29,509 nucleotides of DNA from Methylotenera sp. (lineage in GTDB: Bacteria; Pseudomonadota; Gammaproteobacteria; Burkholderiales; Methylophilaceae), in the NCBI GenBank assembly GCA_030693535.1, contig JAUYAL010000062.1, positions 1-29,509 of the forward strand, read 5' to 3'. How positions within the stretch are numbered: the first letter of the stretch is position 1; each line of letters begins with the position of its first letter. Positions 6,989 through 16,662 of this stretch are shown here, piece by piece. The position numbers and the translations under genes are program-made. The notes under the pieces were generated by a model. That model was given only the letters and a program-made list of their open reading frames with translations. It was not told the origin of the DNA and ran no database searches.

Positions 6989-8893
6989 TTATTTATCTGT
7001 AGCATTACTTAGTAGAAGTTTTTCATTTACTGTAACTTTAGCCTTATCACGAAGAGATTGCTTGTATGCAGCAAGATATTCGCTTGCTAGCGCTGAATAA
7101 AGCTCTGTTTTAGCAGTTGTTTTCGCATCAACGTCTAAAGGTGCCAACTCTTCAATTCTAACAACTTTAACAAGCAAGTAACCCTGTTTACTATCTGCCA
7201 TACCAGAGTAAGCAGGCAACTTGGCAGTGTTAGTTTTAAATACTTGATTCATTGCTAACTCAGTTAAACCTTGTGCACTCTTACGATCCACAGTAACCTC
7301 AGGAATCCATTCAAGGCCAGTGACATCTTTTCCTTCACGCAAATTTTTCAACGCAGCTTCGCCTTTATCTTTAGCTAACTTTGAAGCGGCTTCCAGCTTC
7401 AGCAAAGCCTCAATACTAGATTTTACTTCATCAAAGCTTCTTGCCGTAGCCGGCTTATATTCTATGACGCGTGCTGAAGCTAAATTATTAGGTGACACTT
7501 CAACAGCTTCAGTATTGCGCTTATCTTTAAGCACTTCTTCAGAAAAAACTAATCCCATTATTTTAGTATTATCTTTAAAAAACTTAGCCCCTGATTCACG
7601 GCTTAGCCAATCAGATTTTTGTACTTGACCACCAAAAGCTTTGGCTGCTGGTTCTAAACTGCCAGATTGCTCATATACCATATTGCTAAAAGTTTCAGCC
7701 TGCTTTGCGAACTCTTCTTGCGCTTTTTGAAACATTAAATCACCTTTAATCTGTGGCTTAAGCGTATTAAAGTCAGTACTAGTCCCAGTGATTTCAGTCA
7801 CCTTGATAATATGATAACCAAATTCAGATTCTACTAAACCACTGACCTGATTGACCTCCATACCAAAAGCTGCATCTTCAAATGGCTTCACCATTGCACC
7901 ACGGCCAAAACTACCTAAATCGCCACCCTTGACTGCAGAACCAGGATCTTGTGAGTTTTTAATGGCTAATGCTTCAAATGACTTTGCATCATTTTTAATC
8001 GCCGCTAAAATTTCTTCAGCTTTTGCTTTTGCTTGTTGTTTTTGCTCTGGTGTCGCACTTACGCCAAAACCGATAAGAATATGGCTTGCTCGTCTTTGCT
8101 CATTGCCTTGAAATTTAGCAGCATTTTCCTCATAAAATTTGATAACTTCTGCATCATCCACATTAACCTTACGCATAAAGTCTACCGCTGACATTGTTAA
8201 AAATTCAATTTTAACTTGCTCTGGAACCATTAGTTTACTTTTGTGCTGTTCGTAATAAGCCTTCACTTGAACAGGTGTTACGACTGCTTGACTAAGAAAA
8301 TCTTTCGTTTTAATTTCAGATACGGTAACAACACGTTGTTGGTTGGATAATTTAATAGCGCTATCTGCACGCGCATTTGAAATAAAGCCTAGTTTTGCAA
8401 TGCCATCTTGTGCTTGTTGTGCCAGCAGATCATCACGCATAGCTGCTTCAAATTTTGTGGGTGTCAGTTGATTCTGAGCGAGTGTTTTATCATACAATTC
8501 TTGTGAAAATTTACCATCCTGCTGAAACTCTGGCATTCCTGTAATATAAGTTGCCAGTTGCACATCACTGATGGCATATTTAGCATCTCTAATTTCATCA
8601 TTTAGCAGTCGCTTATTTATTAATTGGTTTAGTACCAAAGATTTAACTTCTGGTCCATCAAGTTGCGCTTGATCAAATTTTCCTTCTGACTGCAAGCGAT
8701 TACGCATATTTTTTAAAGCGTTATCATATTCTTGCATGGTGATATCATTGCCACCAACTTTAGCAACTGCCACATTATTGCCAGCGCTACTCAGGTAAGA
8801 GTCAATGCCAAATAAAGCAAAAGGTATGGTAATTAGAGCTAATAACACCTTACCAACCCAACCTTGTGCAACTGCGCGGATTCTATCTAACAT
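6989..8893 (-). CDS. ppiD: PpiD-like periplasmic folding factor (SurA_N and PpiC domains)
   Basis: Inner-membrane-anchored periplasmic chaperone of 634 residues that assists proteins emerging from the Sec translocon. Residues about 13-33 form a single N-terminal transmembrane segment (GKVLLALITIPFALFGIDSYL). A SurA/PpiD-type helical chaperone region follows. A parvulin (PpiC) domain begins at RRASHILIGF, near residue 270, and ends near FGYHIIKVTEI. The C-terminal half is another helical region. Placing it downstream of hupB, after two tRNAs, matches the order lon-hupB-ppiD in many proteobacteria. A separate promoter candidate lies just upstream. Some parvulin domains of PpiD proteins lack isomerase activity, so catalysis is not assured. 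Confidence 0.93.
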   Translation of the reverse strand: MLDRIRAVAQGWVGKVLLALITIPFALFGIDSYLSSAGNNVAVAKVGGNDITMQEYDNALKNMRNRLQSEGKFDQAQLDGPEVKSLVLNQLINKRLLNDEIRDAKYAISDVQLATYITGMPEFQQDGKFSQELYDKTLAQNQLTPTKFEAAMRDDLLAQQAQDGIAKLGFISNARADSAIKLSNQQRVVTVSEIKTKDFLSQAVVTPVQVKAYYEQHKSKLMVPEQVKIEFLTMSAVDFMRKVNVDDAEVIKFYEENAAKFQGNEQRRASHILIGFGVSATPEQKQQAKAKAEEILAAIKNDAKSFEALAIKNSQDPGSAVKGGDLGSFGRGAMVKPFEDAAFGMEVNQVSGLVESEFGYHIIKVTEITGTSTDFNTLKPQIKGDLMFQKAQEEFAKQAETFSNMVYEQSGSLEPAAKAFGGQVQKSDWLSRESGAKFFKDNTKIMGLVFSEEVLKDKRNTEAVEVSPNNLASARVIEYKPATARSFDEVKSSIEALLKLEAASKLAKDKGEAALKNLREGKDVTGLEWIPEVTVDRKSAQGLTELAMNQVFKTNTAKLPAYSGMADSKQGYLLVKVVRIEELAPLDVDAKTTAKTELYSALASEYLAAYKQSLRDKAKVTVNEKLLLSNATDK

Positions 8894-8953
8894 AAAAAAT
8901 TTCTACCCTTAAATATGCAATCAATTTTTAAACTCAAGCGATGATTAACTTAA

Positions 8954-8980
8954 ATTCTACTGTATAAAATAAGATGTCAA
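8954..8980 (-). promoter_or_regulatory. candidate ppiD promoter
   Basis: On the minus strand TTGACA (8975-8980) and TAGAAT (8954-8959) are separated by 15 bases, about 60 bases upstream of the ppiD ATG. The -35 is perfect; the spacer is short. Confidence 0.4.
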
Positions 8981-9039
8981 TATAACATAAGTCGCAACTC
9001 TAATATGCTTCTAATGCCTCTATGGCTTAACTTTTAAAA

Positions 9040-9070
9040 GACAAGCTCTTTGGTAAACGACAAGCTCTTT
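9040..9070. repeat. 12-base direct repeat
   Basis: GACAAGCTCTTT occurs at 9040-9051 and 9059-9070. It lies between the tRNA-Asp terminator and the ppiD promoter. The rest of 8894-9103 shows no gene. Confidence 0.5.
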
Positions 9071-9103
9071 AGCAACAAGTTATCTAAAGACAAAAATACA
9101 AAT

Positions 9104-9135
9104 AAAAAAATAGCGAGTCCTGAGACTCGCTATTT
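9104..9135 (-). terminator. rho-independent terminator after tRNA-Asp
   Basis: AAATAGCGAGTC (9108-9119) and GACTCGCTATTT (9124-9135) form a perfect 12-bp stem with a 4-base loop. On the minus strand it is followed by a U-run. It lies 5 bases after the CCA end of tRNA-Asp and separates the tRNA transcript from ppiD. Confidence 0.88.
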
Positions 9136-9140
9136 GCAAT

Positions 9141-9217
9141 TGGCGGAGCGGACGGGACTCGAACCCGCGACCCCCTGCGTGACAGGCAGGTATTCTAACC
9201 AACTGAACTACCACTCC
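9141..9217 (-). tRNA. tRNA-Asp (GTC)
   Basis: The minus strand folds as a 77-base tRNA with encoded CCA. The acceptor GGAGTGG pairs with CCGCTCC (one G-U). The anticodon arm CCTGC-CTGTCAC-GCAGG gives anticodon GTC. The T arm contains GGTTCGAGTCC. It lies downstream of tRNA-Val and hupB. Confidence 0.96.
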
Positions 9218-9280
9218 ATAAAACTTACGTATTAAATTTTCATCAAAACGTATCAAAATTTTGCGCTCTAATTTTTAACA

Positions 9281-9311
9281 AAATAAAAGAGTGCTTAAAT
9301 TACCAGCACTC
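9281..9311 (-). terminator. hairpin between tRNA-Val and tRNA-Asp
   Basis: GAGTGCT (9289-9295) pairs with AGCACTC (9305-9311); on the minus strand TTTTATTTT follows. It may terminate part of the hupB/tRNA-Val transcript or act in tRNA processing. Confidence 0.55.
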
Positions 9312-9358
9312 TCAATTTTACAATCAGGAACGACTCAGTCACAATTTATATGGTTCAA

Positions 9359-9434
9359 TGGTGGGTGCTAACGGGGTCGAACCGCTGACATTCGCCTTGT
9401 AAGGGCGACGCTCTACCAACTGAGCTAAGCACCC
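9359..9434 (-). tRNA. tRNA-Val (TAC)
   Basis: A 76-base tRNA on the minus strand with encoded CCA. The acceptor GGGTGCT pairs with AGCACCC. The anticodon arm TCGCC-CTTACAA-GGCGA gives anticodon TAC. The T loop contains GGTTCGACC. It begins 20 bases after the hupB stop, so it may be cotranscribed with hupB. Confidence 0.96.
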
Positions 9435-9454
9435 TGCTTAACCAACAAAGACGA

Positions 9455-9727
9455 CTAGTTTACAGCATCTTTAAGTGATTTACCAGCTCTAAATTTTGGT
9501 GAATTGGCTGCTTTAATCTTAATTGTTTCGCCTGTACGTGGGTTACGGCCATTACGCGCTTCACGTTTACCTACGTAAAACGTACCGAAGCCAATTAAAG
9601 TTACCAAATCGCCTTTTTTCATAGCAGCTGTTATTGAAGCTGTAGTTGCATCTAACGCGCGACCAGCTGCTGCTTTTGAAATACCAGCTGCATCTGCAAT
9701 GTTATCAATCAGTTCTGATTTATTCAC
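9455..9727 (-). CDS. hupB: DNA-binding protein HU (HU-beta)
   Basis: A 90-residue nucleoid protein of the HU/IHF family. It binds and bends DNA without sequence specificity and compacts the chromosome. The N-terminal helices ([18 protein letters not shown]) are followed by the beta-arm signature [12 protein letters not shown] around residues 60-71. The start is GTG, supported by a strong AGGGG seven bases upstream. The length is typical of HU. The position after lon and before ppiD supports hupB rather than an IHF subunit. A separate strong promoter lies in the lon-hupB gap. Confidence 0.96.
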   Translation of the reverse strand: MNKSELIDNIADAAGISKAAAGRALDATTASITAAMKKGDLVTLIGFGTFYVGKREARNGRNPRTGETIKIKAANSPKFRAGKSLKDAVN

Positions 9728-9798
9728 GTGTAATCCCCTCTTATGGTTTATTAAATAAAACTTAGGTTATTTATTTGGGTAATTTCTACCCGTGCATC

Positions 9799-9828
9799 TT
9801 TATATCAAGCCAACAAAGGCTGTGTCAA
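9799..9828 (-). promoter_or_regulatory. hupB sigma-70 promoter
   Basis: On the minus strand TTGACA (9823-9828) and TATAAA (9799-9804) have an 18-base spacer, about 75 bases before the hupB start. This fits strong independent expression of HU and of the tRNAs behind it. Confidence 0.7.
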
Positions 9829-9859
9829 GCGTTTATGTGCAAGATTTACACTTATTTTC

Positions 9860-12310
9860 TTAGTGTTTAATTTCATCTGCGACAGAAGTTTTACTTTCTA
9901 CTGACTTATCAGTAAGTTGCACATCATTTTCAATAATTTCATTAACTTCAGGCAATGGCACTGGCTGAGAAGCTAATGCTAGCGCCAACACCTCATCAAT
10001 CCATTGCACAGGATGTATATCAAGATGATTTTTGATGTTTTCTGGAATGTCTGCTAAATCTTTAACATTCTGATGTGGTATCAAGACCGTTTTTATACCT
10101 CCCCGATGCGCGGCTAACAACTTCTCTTTCAAACCACCAATCGGCAACACCTCACCTCTGAGTGTAATCTCACCTGTCATTGCCACATCTGCACGCACAG
10201 CAATGCCTGTTAAAATGGAAACAAGTGCCGTGGTAATAGCAATACCTGCGCTGGGGCCATCTTTAGGCGTAGCGCCCTCAGGAAAGTGAATGTGAATATC
10301 ATTTTTTTCATAGAAATCGTCAGCGATTCCAAGTCGTTTCGCGCGACTACGCACAACGCTCATGGCAGCTTGAGTAGACTCTTTCATGACTTCACCCAGT
10401 TTTCCAGTTGTGGTTGTTTTACCTTTGCCTGAAAGTAACACAGCTTCAATCGTTAGCAATTCTCCACCAACAGAAGTCCAGGCCAAGCCTGTGACTTGTC
10501 CAATTTGATTTTCTTTTGCTGCAACGCCGTAATCATAACGTTGCACGCCTAGATATTTATCAAGCGTTTTAGGTGTAACATTAATTTTTTTAGGCGCTTT
10601 TGCACCTTCTTTTGCCTTAGCAGTCAATAGCTCTTTAACTACTTTTCGACACACTTTGGAAATTTCTTGTTCAAGCTTGCGAACACCAGCCTCACGTGTG
10701 TAATAGCGCACAATATCACGCACAGCCACTTCCGAAACGTTGACTTCCTGCTCCTTTAAGCCGTGTGATTTCAGCTGTTTAGGCAGTAAATAACGCATGG
10801 CGATATTTACTTTTTCATCCTCGGTATAACCTGAAAGATGAATAATTTCCATACGATCTAATAACGCCGCAGGTATGTTCATTGAGTTAGCCGTCGCCAC
10901 AAACATTACATCTGATAAATCATACTCAACTTCAACATAATGATCGGCGAATGTATGATTTTGTTCAGGATCCAACACTTCCAATAGCGCTGATGATGGG
11001 TCACCTCGCATGTCTTGTCCCATTTTATCGACTTCATCAAGTAAAAATAATGGATTTTTTACAGCTACTTTACTCATACTTTGCAAGATTTTACCTGGCA
11101 TTGAGCCGATATATGTTCGTCTATGACCACGAATTTCTGACTCGTCACGAACACCACCTAAGGCCATGCGAACAAATTTACGATTGACTGCTTTCGCAAT
11201 ACTTTGACCAAGTGAGGTTTTACCAACGCCAGGAGGACCCACCAAACATAAAATTGGCGCTTTAATTTTATCTACACGTTGCTGCACTGCAAGATACTCA
11301 ACAATCCTTTCTTTCACCTTCTCAAGCCCATAATGGTCGTCATCTAAAATTTTCTCAGCCGCCAACAAATTTTTACTTATTTTTGTTTTTTTCTTCCAAG
11401 GCAAATTAATGAGAATATCTATGTAGTTTCGCACCACTGAAGCCTCAGCCGACATTGGTGACATGAGTTTCAATTTCTTTAGCTCACTTGCAACTTTTGC
11501 AAGCGCCTCCTTAGGCATCCGAGCAGCTTCAATTCGCTTTTCAAGTTCCTCCATCTCAGCATTTTCATCTTGCTCGCCAAGCTCTTTCTGAATCGCTTTA
11601 ACTTGTTCATTCAAGTAATATTCACGCTGCGTTTTTTCCATTTGGCGTTTTACACGGCCACGGATACGCTTTTCTACTTGCAAAATATCAATTTCACCTT
11701 CCATCAAGCGCAACAAATGCTCCAAACGCTCAGCAACACTAAACATTTCCAGAATTTTTTGTTTTTCATCTAACTTTAAAGTGAGGTGCGCTGCAATGGT
11801 ATCAGCCAAGCGACTGGCTTCATCAATCGTTGCCAATGAAGTTAATATTTCAGGTGGGATTTTTTTATTAAGTTTTACATATTGGTCAAATTGAGCAAAT
11901 ACGGTACGCATTAGTGCTTGTATCTCAATGTCGTTTTCAGCATCAGGTATTAACTCAGCACGTGCGGCAAAACATTCTTCTGTTTCAACAAAACCTGTTA
12001 CTTTAGCGCGCTGAACACCTTCTACCAATACTTTAACTGTACCATCAGGCAATTTCAACATTTGCAAGACAGTAGCTATCGTACCTACTTCATATAAGTC
12101 ATCGGCATCTGGCTCATCTTTATTTGCCGACTTTTGTGCTACCAATAAAATCTGCTTATTGCCTTCAGAAGCAATTTCTAGTGCTTTTACTGACTTTGCT
12201 CGACCAACAAATAAAGGGATAACTAAATGCGGATACACAACCACGTCGCGCAAAGGCAGTACTGGCAACAAGCCATCATCAGCAGTGTATAAAGGTAATG
12301 TTTTTATCAT
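9860..12310 (-). CDS. lon: ATP-dependent protease Lon
   Basis: Cytosolic AAA+ serine protease that degrades misfolded and regulatory proteins. The N-terminal substrate-binding domain starts at [16 protein letters not shown] and is followed by a coiled region. The AAA+ module has Walker A GPPGVGKT (358-365) and Walker B FLLDEVDK. The C-terminal protease domain carries Ser687 in DGPSAG and Lys730 in GGLKEK, spaced as in E. coli Lon. ATG 12310 was chosen, giving 816 residues, because GGAAG lies 5 bases before it; an in-frame TTG 12 bases upstream overlaps that site. The gene sits between clpX and hupB, with a sigma-32-type promoter upstream. Confidence 0.97.
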   Translation of the reverse strand: MIKTLPLYTADDGLLPVLPLRDVVVYPHLVIPLFVGRAKSVKALEIASEGNKQILLVAQKSANKDEPDADDLYEVGTIATVLQMLKLPDGTVKVLVEGVQRAKVTGFVETEECFAARAELIPDAENDIEIQALMRTVFAQFDQYVKLNKKIPPEILTSLATIDEASRLADTIAAHLTLKLDEKQKILEMFSVAERLEHLLRLMEGEIDILQVEKRIRGRVKRQMEKTQREYYLNEQVKAIQKELGEQDENAEMEELEKRIEAARMPKEALAKVASELKKLKLMSPMSAEASVVRNYIDILINLPWKKKTKISKNLLAAEKILDDDHYGLEKVKERIVEYLAVQQRVDKIKAPILCLVGPPGVGKTSLGQSIAKAVNRKFVRMALGGVRDESEIRGHRRTYIGSMPGKILQSMSKVAVKNPLFLLDEVDKMGQDMRGDPSSALLEVLDPEQNHTFADHYVEVEYDLSDVMFVATANSMNIPAALLDRMEIIHLSGYTEDEKVNIAMRYLLPKQLKSHGLKEQEVNVSEVAVRDIVRYYTREAGVRKLEQEISKVCRKVVKELLTAKAKEGAKAPKKINVTPKTLDKYLGVQRYDYGVAAKENQIGQVTGLAWTSVGGELLTIEAVLLSGKGKTTTTGKLGEVMKESTQAAMSVVRSRAKRLGIADDFYEKNDIHIHFPEGATPKDGPSAGIAITTALVSILTGIAVRADVAMTGEITLRGEVLPIGGLKEKLLAAHRGGIKTVLIPHQNVKDLADIPENIKNHLDIHPVQWIDEVLALALASQPVPLPEVNEIIENDVQLTDKSVESKTSVADEIKH

Positions 12311-12364
12311 GGAGACTTCCAAATTAAGCTAACAGGTTAAGCTAAAAAAAGCCTATACAATCCT

Positions 12365-12392
12365 TAATGGGGATAATGCATTACAGTTCAAG
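12365..12392 (-). promoter_or_regulatory. sigma-32 (heat shock) promoter of lon
   Basis: On the minus strand CTTGAA (12387-12392) is followed after 14 bases by CCCCATTA (12365-12372). This closely fits the RpoH consensus (CTTGAA, 13-15 bases, CCCCATnT). It lies about 55 bases before the lon ATG, the expected place for a heat-shock promoter of lon. Confidence 0.8.
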
Positions 12393-12393
12393 T

Positions 12394-12427
12394 CTAATTT
12401 AGCCAACAGCCTAATTTAGCCGACAGC
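12394..12427. repeat. 17-base tandem duplication at the clpX stop
   Basis: Two copies of CTAATTTAGCCAACAGC (12394-12410 and 12411-12427) differ at one position. The second copy holds the clpX stop codon; the first lies just downstream in the clpX-lon gap. The duplication does not change the protein because the stop is reached first. Confidence 0.7.
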
Positions 12428-13696
12428 CTCTTCTGCAGGTTTATCCGCATAGATCAAGATAGCTGCCGTATCACCACGAACGACACCTTCATCTACTACA
12501 ACTTTACTTAAATTTTCTAGCGAAGGTAGCTCGTACATAATATCAAGCAGTGAATGCTCTAGAATCGAGCGCAAACCTCGTGCGCCAGTTTTACGTTCAA
12601 GTGCTTTTTTAGCAATGAGAAGTAATGCAGAATCTCTAAACTCTAGCTCCACACCTTCCATTTTAAATAATTTAATATATTGTTTAGTCAGCGCGTTTTT
12701 TGGTTCAGTCAAAATGGTCATCAGCGCAGCTTCATCTAACGACTCCAAAGTGGCCACCACAGGTAAACGACCAATAAACTCTGGAATCAATCCGAATTTA
12801 ATTAAATCTTCTGGCTCAACATCACGTAACACTGCGCCAACTTGACGATTATCATCCTTACTTTTGACTTCCGCTCCAAAGCCGATGCCGCCTTTTTCAG
12901 AGCGCAAACGAATCACCTTTTCAAGGCCATCAAAAGCACCGCCGCAGATAAATAAAATATTGGTGGTGTCGAGTTGCACGAACTCTTGATTAGGGTGCTT
13001 ACGGCCTCCCTGTGGTGGTATTGAGGCTACAGTACCCTCAATGAGCTTAAGCAATGCTTGCTGCACACCCTCGCCAGACACATCACGCGTGATCGAAGCA
13101 TTTTCTGATTTACGTGAAATTTTATCGACTTCATCGATGTAAACAATGCCACGTTTAGCTTTTTCTACATCGTAATCACATTTTTGCAATAATTTCTGCA
13201 TGATATTCTCTACGTCTTCGCCCACATAACCTGCTTCAGTTAATGTAGTCGCATCTGCCATGACAAAGGGAACATCAAGCAATCTAGCTAAGGTTTGCGC
13301 AAGCAAAGTTTTGCCTGAACCCGTTGGACCTATCAGTAAAATGTTACTTTTTGAAATTTCAACTTCATCTTTTTGCCCGCCATCAGATAAATTGTTATGA
13401 CCAAGGCGCTTGTAATGATTATAAACCGCAACTGCTAAATTCTTTTTAGCGTGTGTTTGTCCAATCACATATTGATCTAGTATTTTACAAATCTCTTGCG
13501 GCGTTGGTAAGGTTTCATCCGTTGATTTTAAACCATCGGTGTTTTTAACCTCTTCCCTGATAATATCATTACATAGATCAACGCATTCATTGCAAACAAA
13601 TACAGATGGTCCAGCAATGAGCTTTTTAACTTCATGTTGGCTTTTGCCACAAAATGAACAATAAAGTAATTTATCGCCGTCAGCTTTAGTCGCCAT
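12416..13696 (-). CDS. clpX: ClpX, unfoldase subunit of the ClpXP protease
   Basis: AAA+ unfoldase of 426 residues that recognises tagged substrates and feeds them to ClpP. The N-terminal zinc-binding domain has Cys13, Cys16, Cys35 and Cys38. Walker A is GPTGSGKT (123-130), with Walker [10 protein letters not shown]. The sensor region and the IGF loop that docks onto ClpP (in GGIGFGAEV) are present. AGGAAA precedes the ATG. It lies 125 bases downstream of clpP, a gap that allows a separate promoter: a TATAAT at 13769-13774 is visible on the minus strand but lacks a good -35. Confidence 0.97.
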   Translation of the reverse strand: MATKADGDKLLYCSFCGKSQHEVKKLIAGPSVFVCNECVDLCNDIIREEVKNTDGLKSTDETLPTPQEICKILDQYVIGQTHAKKNLAVAVYNHYKRLGHNNLSDGGQKDEVEISKSNILLIGPTGSGKTLLAQTLARLLDVPFVMADATTLTEAGYVGEDVENIMQKLLQKCDYDVEKAKRGIVYIDEVDKISRKSENASITRDVSGEGVQQALLKLIEGTVASIPPQGGRKHPNQEFVQLDTTNILFICGGAFDGLEKVIRLRSEKGGIGFGAEVKSKDDNRQVGAVLRDVEPEDLIKFGLIPEFIGRLPVVATLESLDEAALMTILTEPKNALTKQYIKLFKMEGVELEFRDSALLLIAKKALERKTGARGLRSILEHSLLDIMYELPSLENLSKVVVDEGVVRGDTAAILIYADKPAEEAVG

Positions 13697-13821
13697 TGGT
13701 TATTTCCTATTAATAGTAGCTTAGCTTATATATTTACACTTAAATATTAACCGTAAACTCAACGTTAAATTATAAGTCTTTTTCTTTAATACGGCTTTGA
13801 AAAACCCAACTTGAGGTTTAA

Positions 13822-14478
13822 CTATACCACTTCAATACGACTGGTAATGACCTTGTCAATCATGCCATAAGTAACAGATTGCTCGGCACTCATAAAATTA
13901 TCACGCTCTGTATCGCGGTCAATCTCTTCTGCAGTTTTACCTGTATGGTGCGCTAGAATTTCATTTAACCTTGCACGCAAGTATAAAATTTCTTTTGCGT
14001 GAATCTCAATATCTGTTGACTGCCCTTGAAAGCCACCCGATGGCTGGTGAATCATTACTCGTGAATTTGGTAAACTAAAGCGCTTACCTTTTGTACCAGC
14101 TGCCAGTAGAAATGCGCCCATACTTGCGGCCTGGCCAATACACAAGGTACTGACATCTGCTTTAATGAACTGCATTGTGTCATAAATAGACATTCCTGCA
14201 GTCACTGAGCCACCAGGTGAATTAATGTACAGTGAAATATCTTTATCTGGATTTTCAGCTTCTAAAAATAGTAATTGAGCCACGACAAGATTTGCCGACA
14301 TGTCATTAACAGGCCCTACTAAAAATATTACACGTTCTTTAAGTAGACGTGAATAAATATCGTAAGAACGCTCACCGCGACCGCTCTGCTCTACAACCAT
14401 TGGAATATAACCCAAACCTTGGGGGCTCATATCCAACTCAGATTGCTGCTGAGTGCTACTCATATTCACATCATTCAT
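13822..14478 (-). CDS. clpP: ClpP, proteolytic subunit of the ClpXP protease
   Basis: Serine protease of 218 residues that forms the tetradecameric barrel degrading proteins unfolded by ClpX. The catalytic triad is Ser119 (GQAASMGA), His144 (MIHQPSGG) and Asp193 (TERDNF), with the same spacing as in E. coli ClpP. The first 15-20 residues are probably a cleaved propeptide. The ATG directly follows the tig stop codon (TAAATG), so translation is probably coupled to tig. An in-frame ATG five codons later could also be used. Confidence 0.97.
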   Translation of the reverse strand: MNDVNMSSTQQQSELDMSPQGLGYIPMVVEQSGRGERSYDIYSRLLKERVIFLVGPVNDMSANLVVAQLLFLEAENPDKDISLYINSPGGSVTAGMSIYDTMQFIKADVSTLCIGQAASMGAFLLAAGTKGKRFSLPNSRVMIHQPSGGFQGQSTDIEIHAKEILYLRARLNEILAHHTGKTAEEIDRDTERDNFMSAEQSVTYGMIDKVITSRIEVV

Positions 14479-15783
14479 TTACGCATTTCCCATTAAATCA
14501 TCAAATTTAACTTTTTTATCGCTTACTTTAGCTTTCGACAACACGTAAGCTACTGCGTTCTCTTCTGTAGCTAAAGCTGATGGCTCATCCAAACGTTTAG
14601 GATCTGCGTAGTACCATGTAATGACGTCTGCGGGACGCTCGAAGCTTTGTGAGAACACATCGACCATTGCGCGAATTTGATCGGCATTTGCATGCAAACC
14701 ATTGCCATTGATTAAGTCACCTAGAATCAAGCGTAATTTGGTACTGCGTTTTGCTTGATCTTCAAACATGGCAGGCTCAAGTTTAATCGTTTTTAAGTCA
14801 GCGCCACGCTGTTTTAGGTTTTGCGCAGTTGTTTCCATCATGCGATTAATTTCGGAACCTAATAACACACGAGGAATTTCAAAATCTGAACTATCAACCA
14901 ACGCTTGGAAAACTTGTTCTTTTAGTTTTGCACTGACTCGTTTAGCCACTTCTTGATTCAAACTTTCAGCGATTTCTGCTTTCATTTTATCTACATTGCC
15001 ATCTTCAATCCCTAAGCTTTTTGCAAAATCGGCATCTAATTCTGGATATTTTGGCTCTGAAACACTAACATAAGTCACATCGTAGCCCACAGTTTTACCA
15101 GCTAACTGCTCTGGGCTATGATCAGCTGGATAGGTAATTTCGAATTGTTTTGAGCTGCCAGCTTTACCACCAGCCAATTGATCATCAAACGAAGCAACAC
15201 GACCTGCCTCACCTAAAACTAAATCAATACCCGTATCACCAGTAGATTCAACTTCTTTGCCATCTATTGATGCTTTAAGTGTCACATTAATTCGGTCACC
15301 TTTTTTGGCCGCACGCTTAACTGGGACATAACTAACGCGTTGCTTCACTAAAACATCCAATGTTTTTTTAACATCAGCCTCGCCAACTTCAATCACTGGG
15401 CGCTCAATTTTAATTTTTGACAAGTCTCCAAAGTTAACCTCAGGAAACACTTCAAATGTTGCGGTATATTCTAAATTTTCAGAAGCCGCTTCAAATGGTT
15501 TATGTTCAATGTTAGGGTACCCAGCAACGCGAAGCTTTGCTTCATCGACCGCATCACCAAAGCTTTTTTCAACAGCACCTGAATATACTTCGTCACGCAC
15601 TTGATTACCATATTGCTGATTCACTAATCCCATTGGTGCTTTACCTGGCCTAAATCCAGCAAATTTTGCAGTGCGCGACATCTGCGCTAATCGCTGATGG
15701 ATTTGTGCTTCAAGCGGTTGAAGTGGAACCGTAATAGTAATACGGCGCTCAAGTTTGCTAATAGTTTCAACATTCAATGCCAT
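14479..15783 (-). CDS. tig: trigger factor, ribosome-associated chaperone and prolyl isomerase
   Basis: Cytosolic chaperone of 434 residues that binds at the ribosomal exit tunnel. The N-terminal ribosome-binding domain contains FRPGKAPMGLVNQQYG, close to the FRxGK signature, near residues 44-59. A FKBP-type isomerase domain follows at about 150-245 (KKGDRINVTLKASIDG, then GKTVGYDVTYVSV). The C-terminal helical domain forms the substrate cradle. The length is usual for the family. It is the first gene of the tig-clpP-clpX block; its promoter must lie in the 600-base gap upstream, where I found no clear consensus. Confidence 0.97.
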   Translation of the reverse strand: MALNVETISKLERRITITVPLQPLEAQIHQRLAQMSRTAKFAGFRPGKAPMGLVNQQYGNQVRDEVYSGAVEKSFGDAVDEAKLRVAGYPNIEHKPFEAASENLEYTATFEVFPEVNFGDLSKIKIERPVIEVGEADVKKTLDVLVKQRVSYVPVKRAAKKGDRINVTLKASIDGKEVESTGDTGIDLVLGEAGRVASFDDQLAGGKAGSSKQFEITYPADHSPEQLAGKTVGYDVTYVSVSEPKYPELDADFAKSLGIEDGNVDKMKAEIAESLNQEVAKRVSAKLKEQVFQALVDSSDFEIPRVLLGSEINRMMETTAQNLKQRGADLKTIKLEPAMFEDQAKRSTKLRLILGDLINGNGLHANADQIRAMVDVFSQSFERPADVITWYYADPKRLDEPSALATEENAVAYVLSKAKVSDKKVKFDDLMGNA

Positions 15784-16329
15784 GCGGTTTATTCCTAAAG
15801 ATAAGGTTCTAAATTCTTAAAGGCTCAGTTTAAGCAGTAAAGTAAATGCATGTGACTGCTATAACAAAGATTTTAAGTAAGTTGGTGCGAGAGAGAGCAT
15901 CAAAAACGCTATTTGACGGCAGTTACAGCGAGGCTTACCTAAAACTCGCGCGACTTTTTTTGTTCACCACAAAGACATTAACTTCAAGGCTCACTACTTC
16001 GCATAAATTAAGCGGGAAACTATAGCATACTAGGCTTTTGTTCACAAACGCCTAAGGCATTTTTATTTAACCTAACATGAATTAAAGCTGGCTAAAAAAT
16101 AAATTATGGCCACTGTCAATAAACCTTAGAACCAAAGATTAAGCATTGCTAATGACAAAAAAACTCGTCTGCAGCACACGAACGATTCAATCAATTATAC
16201 GCATTAACGATGCCCCCAATTTCTGCAATTGAAAATCGAATGATGATTTAATTTGATCTATTTGGTATTTTTGAGTGTTTTTTTGTGGATGAAAAGCAGT
16301 TTTGCAAGGCGACGTACAGTCTTCTAGCT
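15784..16329. other. non-coding gap between tig and tRNA-Leu
   Basis: AT-rich stretch without a credible gene on either strand. It must contain the tig leader; AGGA at about 10 bases before the tig ATG is the likely ribosome binding site. A tRNA-like relic candidate lies at 15883-15951. Nothing else recognisable. Confidence 0.5.
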
Positions 16330-16360
16330 AAAAAAAGGGCTTCCAAATCGGGAAGCCCTT
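16330..16360 (-). terminator. rho-independent terminator of tRNA-Leu
   Basis: AAGGGCTTCC (16335-16344) and GGAAGCCCTT (16351-16360) form a perfect 10-bp stem with a 6-base loop. On the minus strand a run of U follows. It is 22 bases downstream of the tRNA. Confidence 0.88.
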
Positions 16361-16382
16361 AATTTAAATTACACTTTAATAT

Positions 16383-16467
16383 TGGTGCGAAAGAAGAGAC
16401 TCGAACTCTTACACCCTAAGGCGCTGGAACCTAAATCCAGTGCGTCTACCAATTCCGCCACTCTCGC
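16383..16467 (-). tRNA. tRNA-Leu (TAG)
   Basis: An 85-base class II tRNA on the minus strand with encoded CCA. The acceptor GCGAGAG pairs with CTTTCGC. The D arm has GCGGAATTGGTAGACGC. The anticodon arm CTGGA-TTTAGGT-TCCAG gives anticodon TAG. A long variable arm is followed by the T arm with AGTTCGAGTCT. Confidence 0.96.
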
Positions 16468-16512
16468 AATATGCACTAGCTGTTTATAACAGCCTTAACA
16501 TTTAAGGACAGA

Positions 16513-16540
16513 ATTGTACCTGAAATTAATCTTTTGTAAA
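16513..16540 (-). promoter_or_regulatory. candidate tRNA-Leu promoter
   Basis: On the minus strand TTTACA (16535-16540) and TACAAT (16513-16518) have a 16-base spacer, about 46 bases before the tRNA. A second -10-like TATAAA (16483-16488) closer to the tRNA has a weaker -35. Confidence 0.4.
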
Positions 16541-16589
16541 AAGCATATTTATAATTAAGACCGTTTATGCGCTTAACTGGGGAAACTGG

Positions 16590-16619
16590 TTGACAGAAAC
16601 TCTAAACAAAATGCAATAT
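16590..16619 (+). promoter_or_regulatory. candidate promoter of the RND efflux gene group
   Basis: TTGACA (16590-16595) and CAATAT (16614-16619) with an 18-base spacer lie about 45 bases before the first gene of the group. The -35 is perfect and the -10 weak, which may point to an activator. Confidence 0.4.
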
Positions 16620-16662
16620 ATAAGTACTTAAATTTTATTCACTTAATCGCAAAGATAAAACC

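Noticed and set aside
7320..7628. Roughly 100-codon open frames antisense to ppiD, and similar ones antisense to lon, clpX and the RND genes
   Set aside because: Low-complexity Ser/Ala/Leu-rich translations that mirror the codon bias of the real genes on the other strand; no ribosome binding sites or domains.
9050..9235. Open frame crossing the tRNA-Asp gene on the opposite strand
   Set aside because: It overlaps a certain tRNA and a terminator; the reading frame is a by-product of the tRNA sequence.
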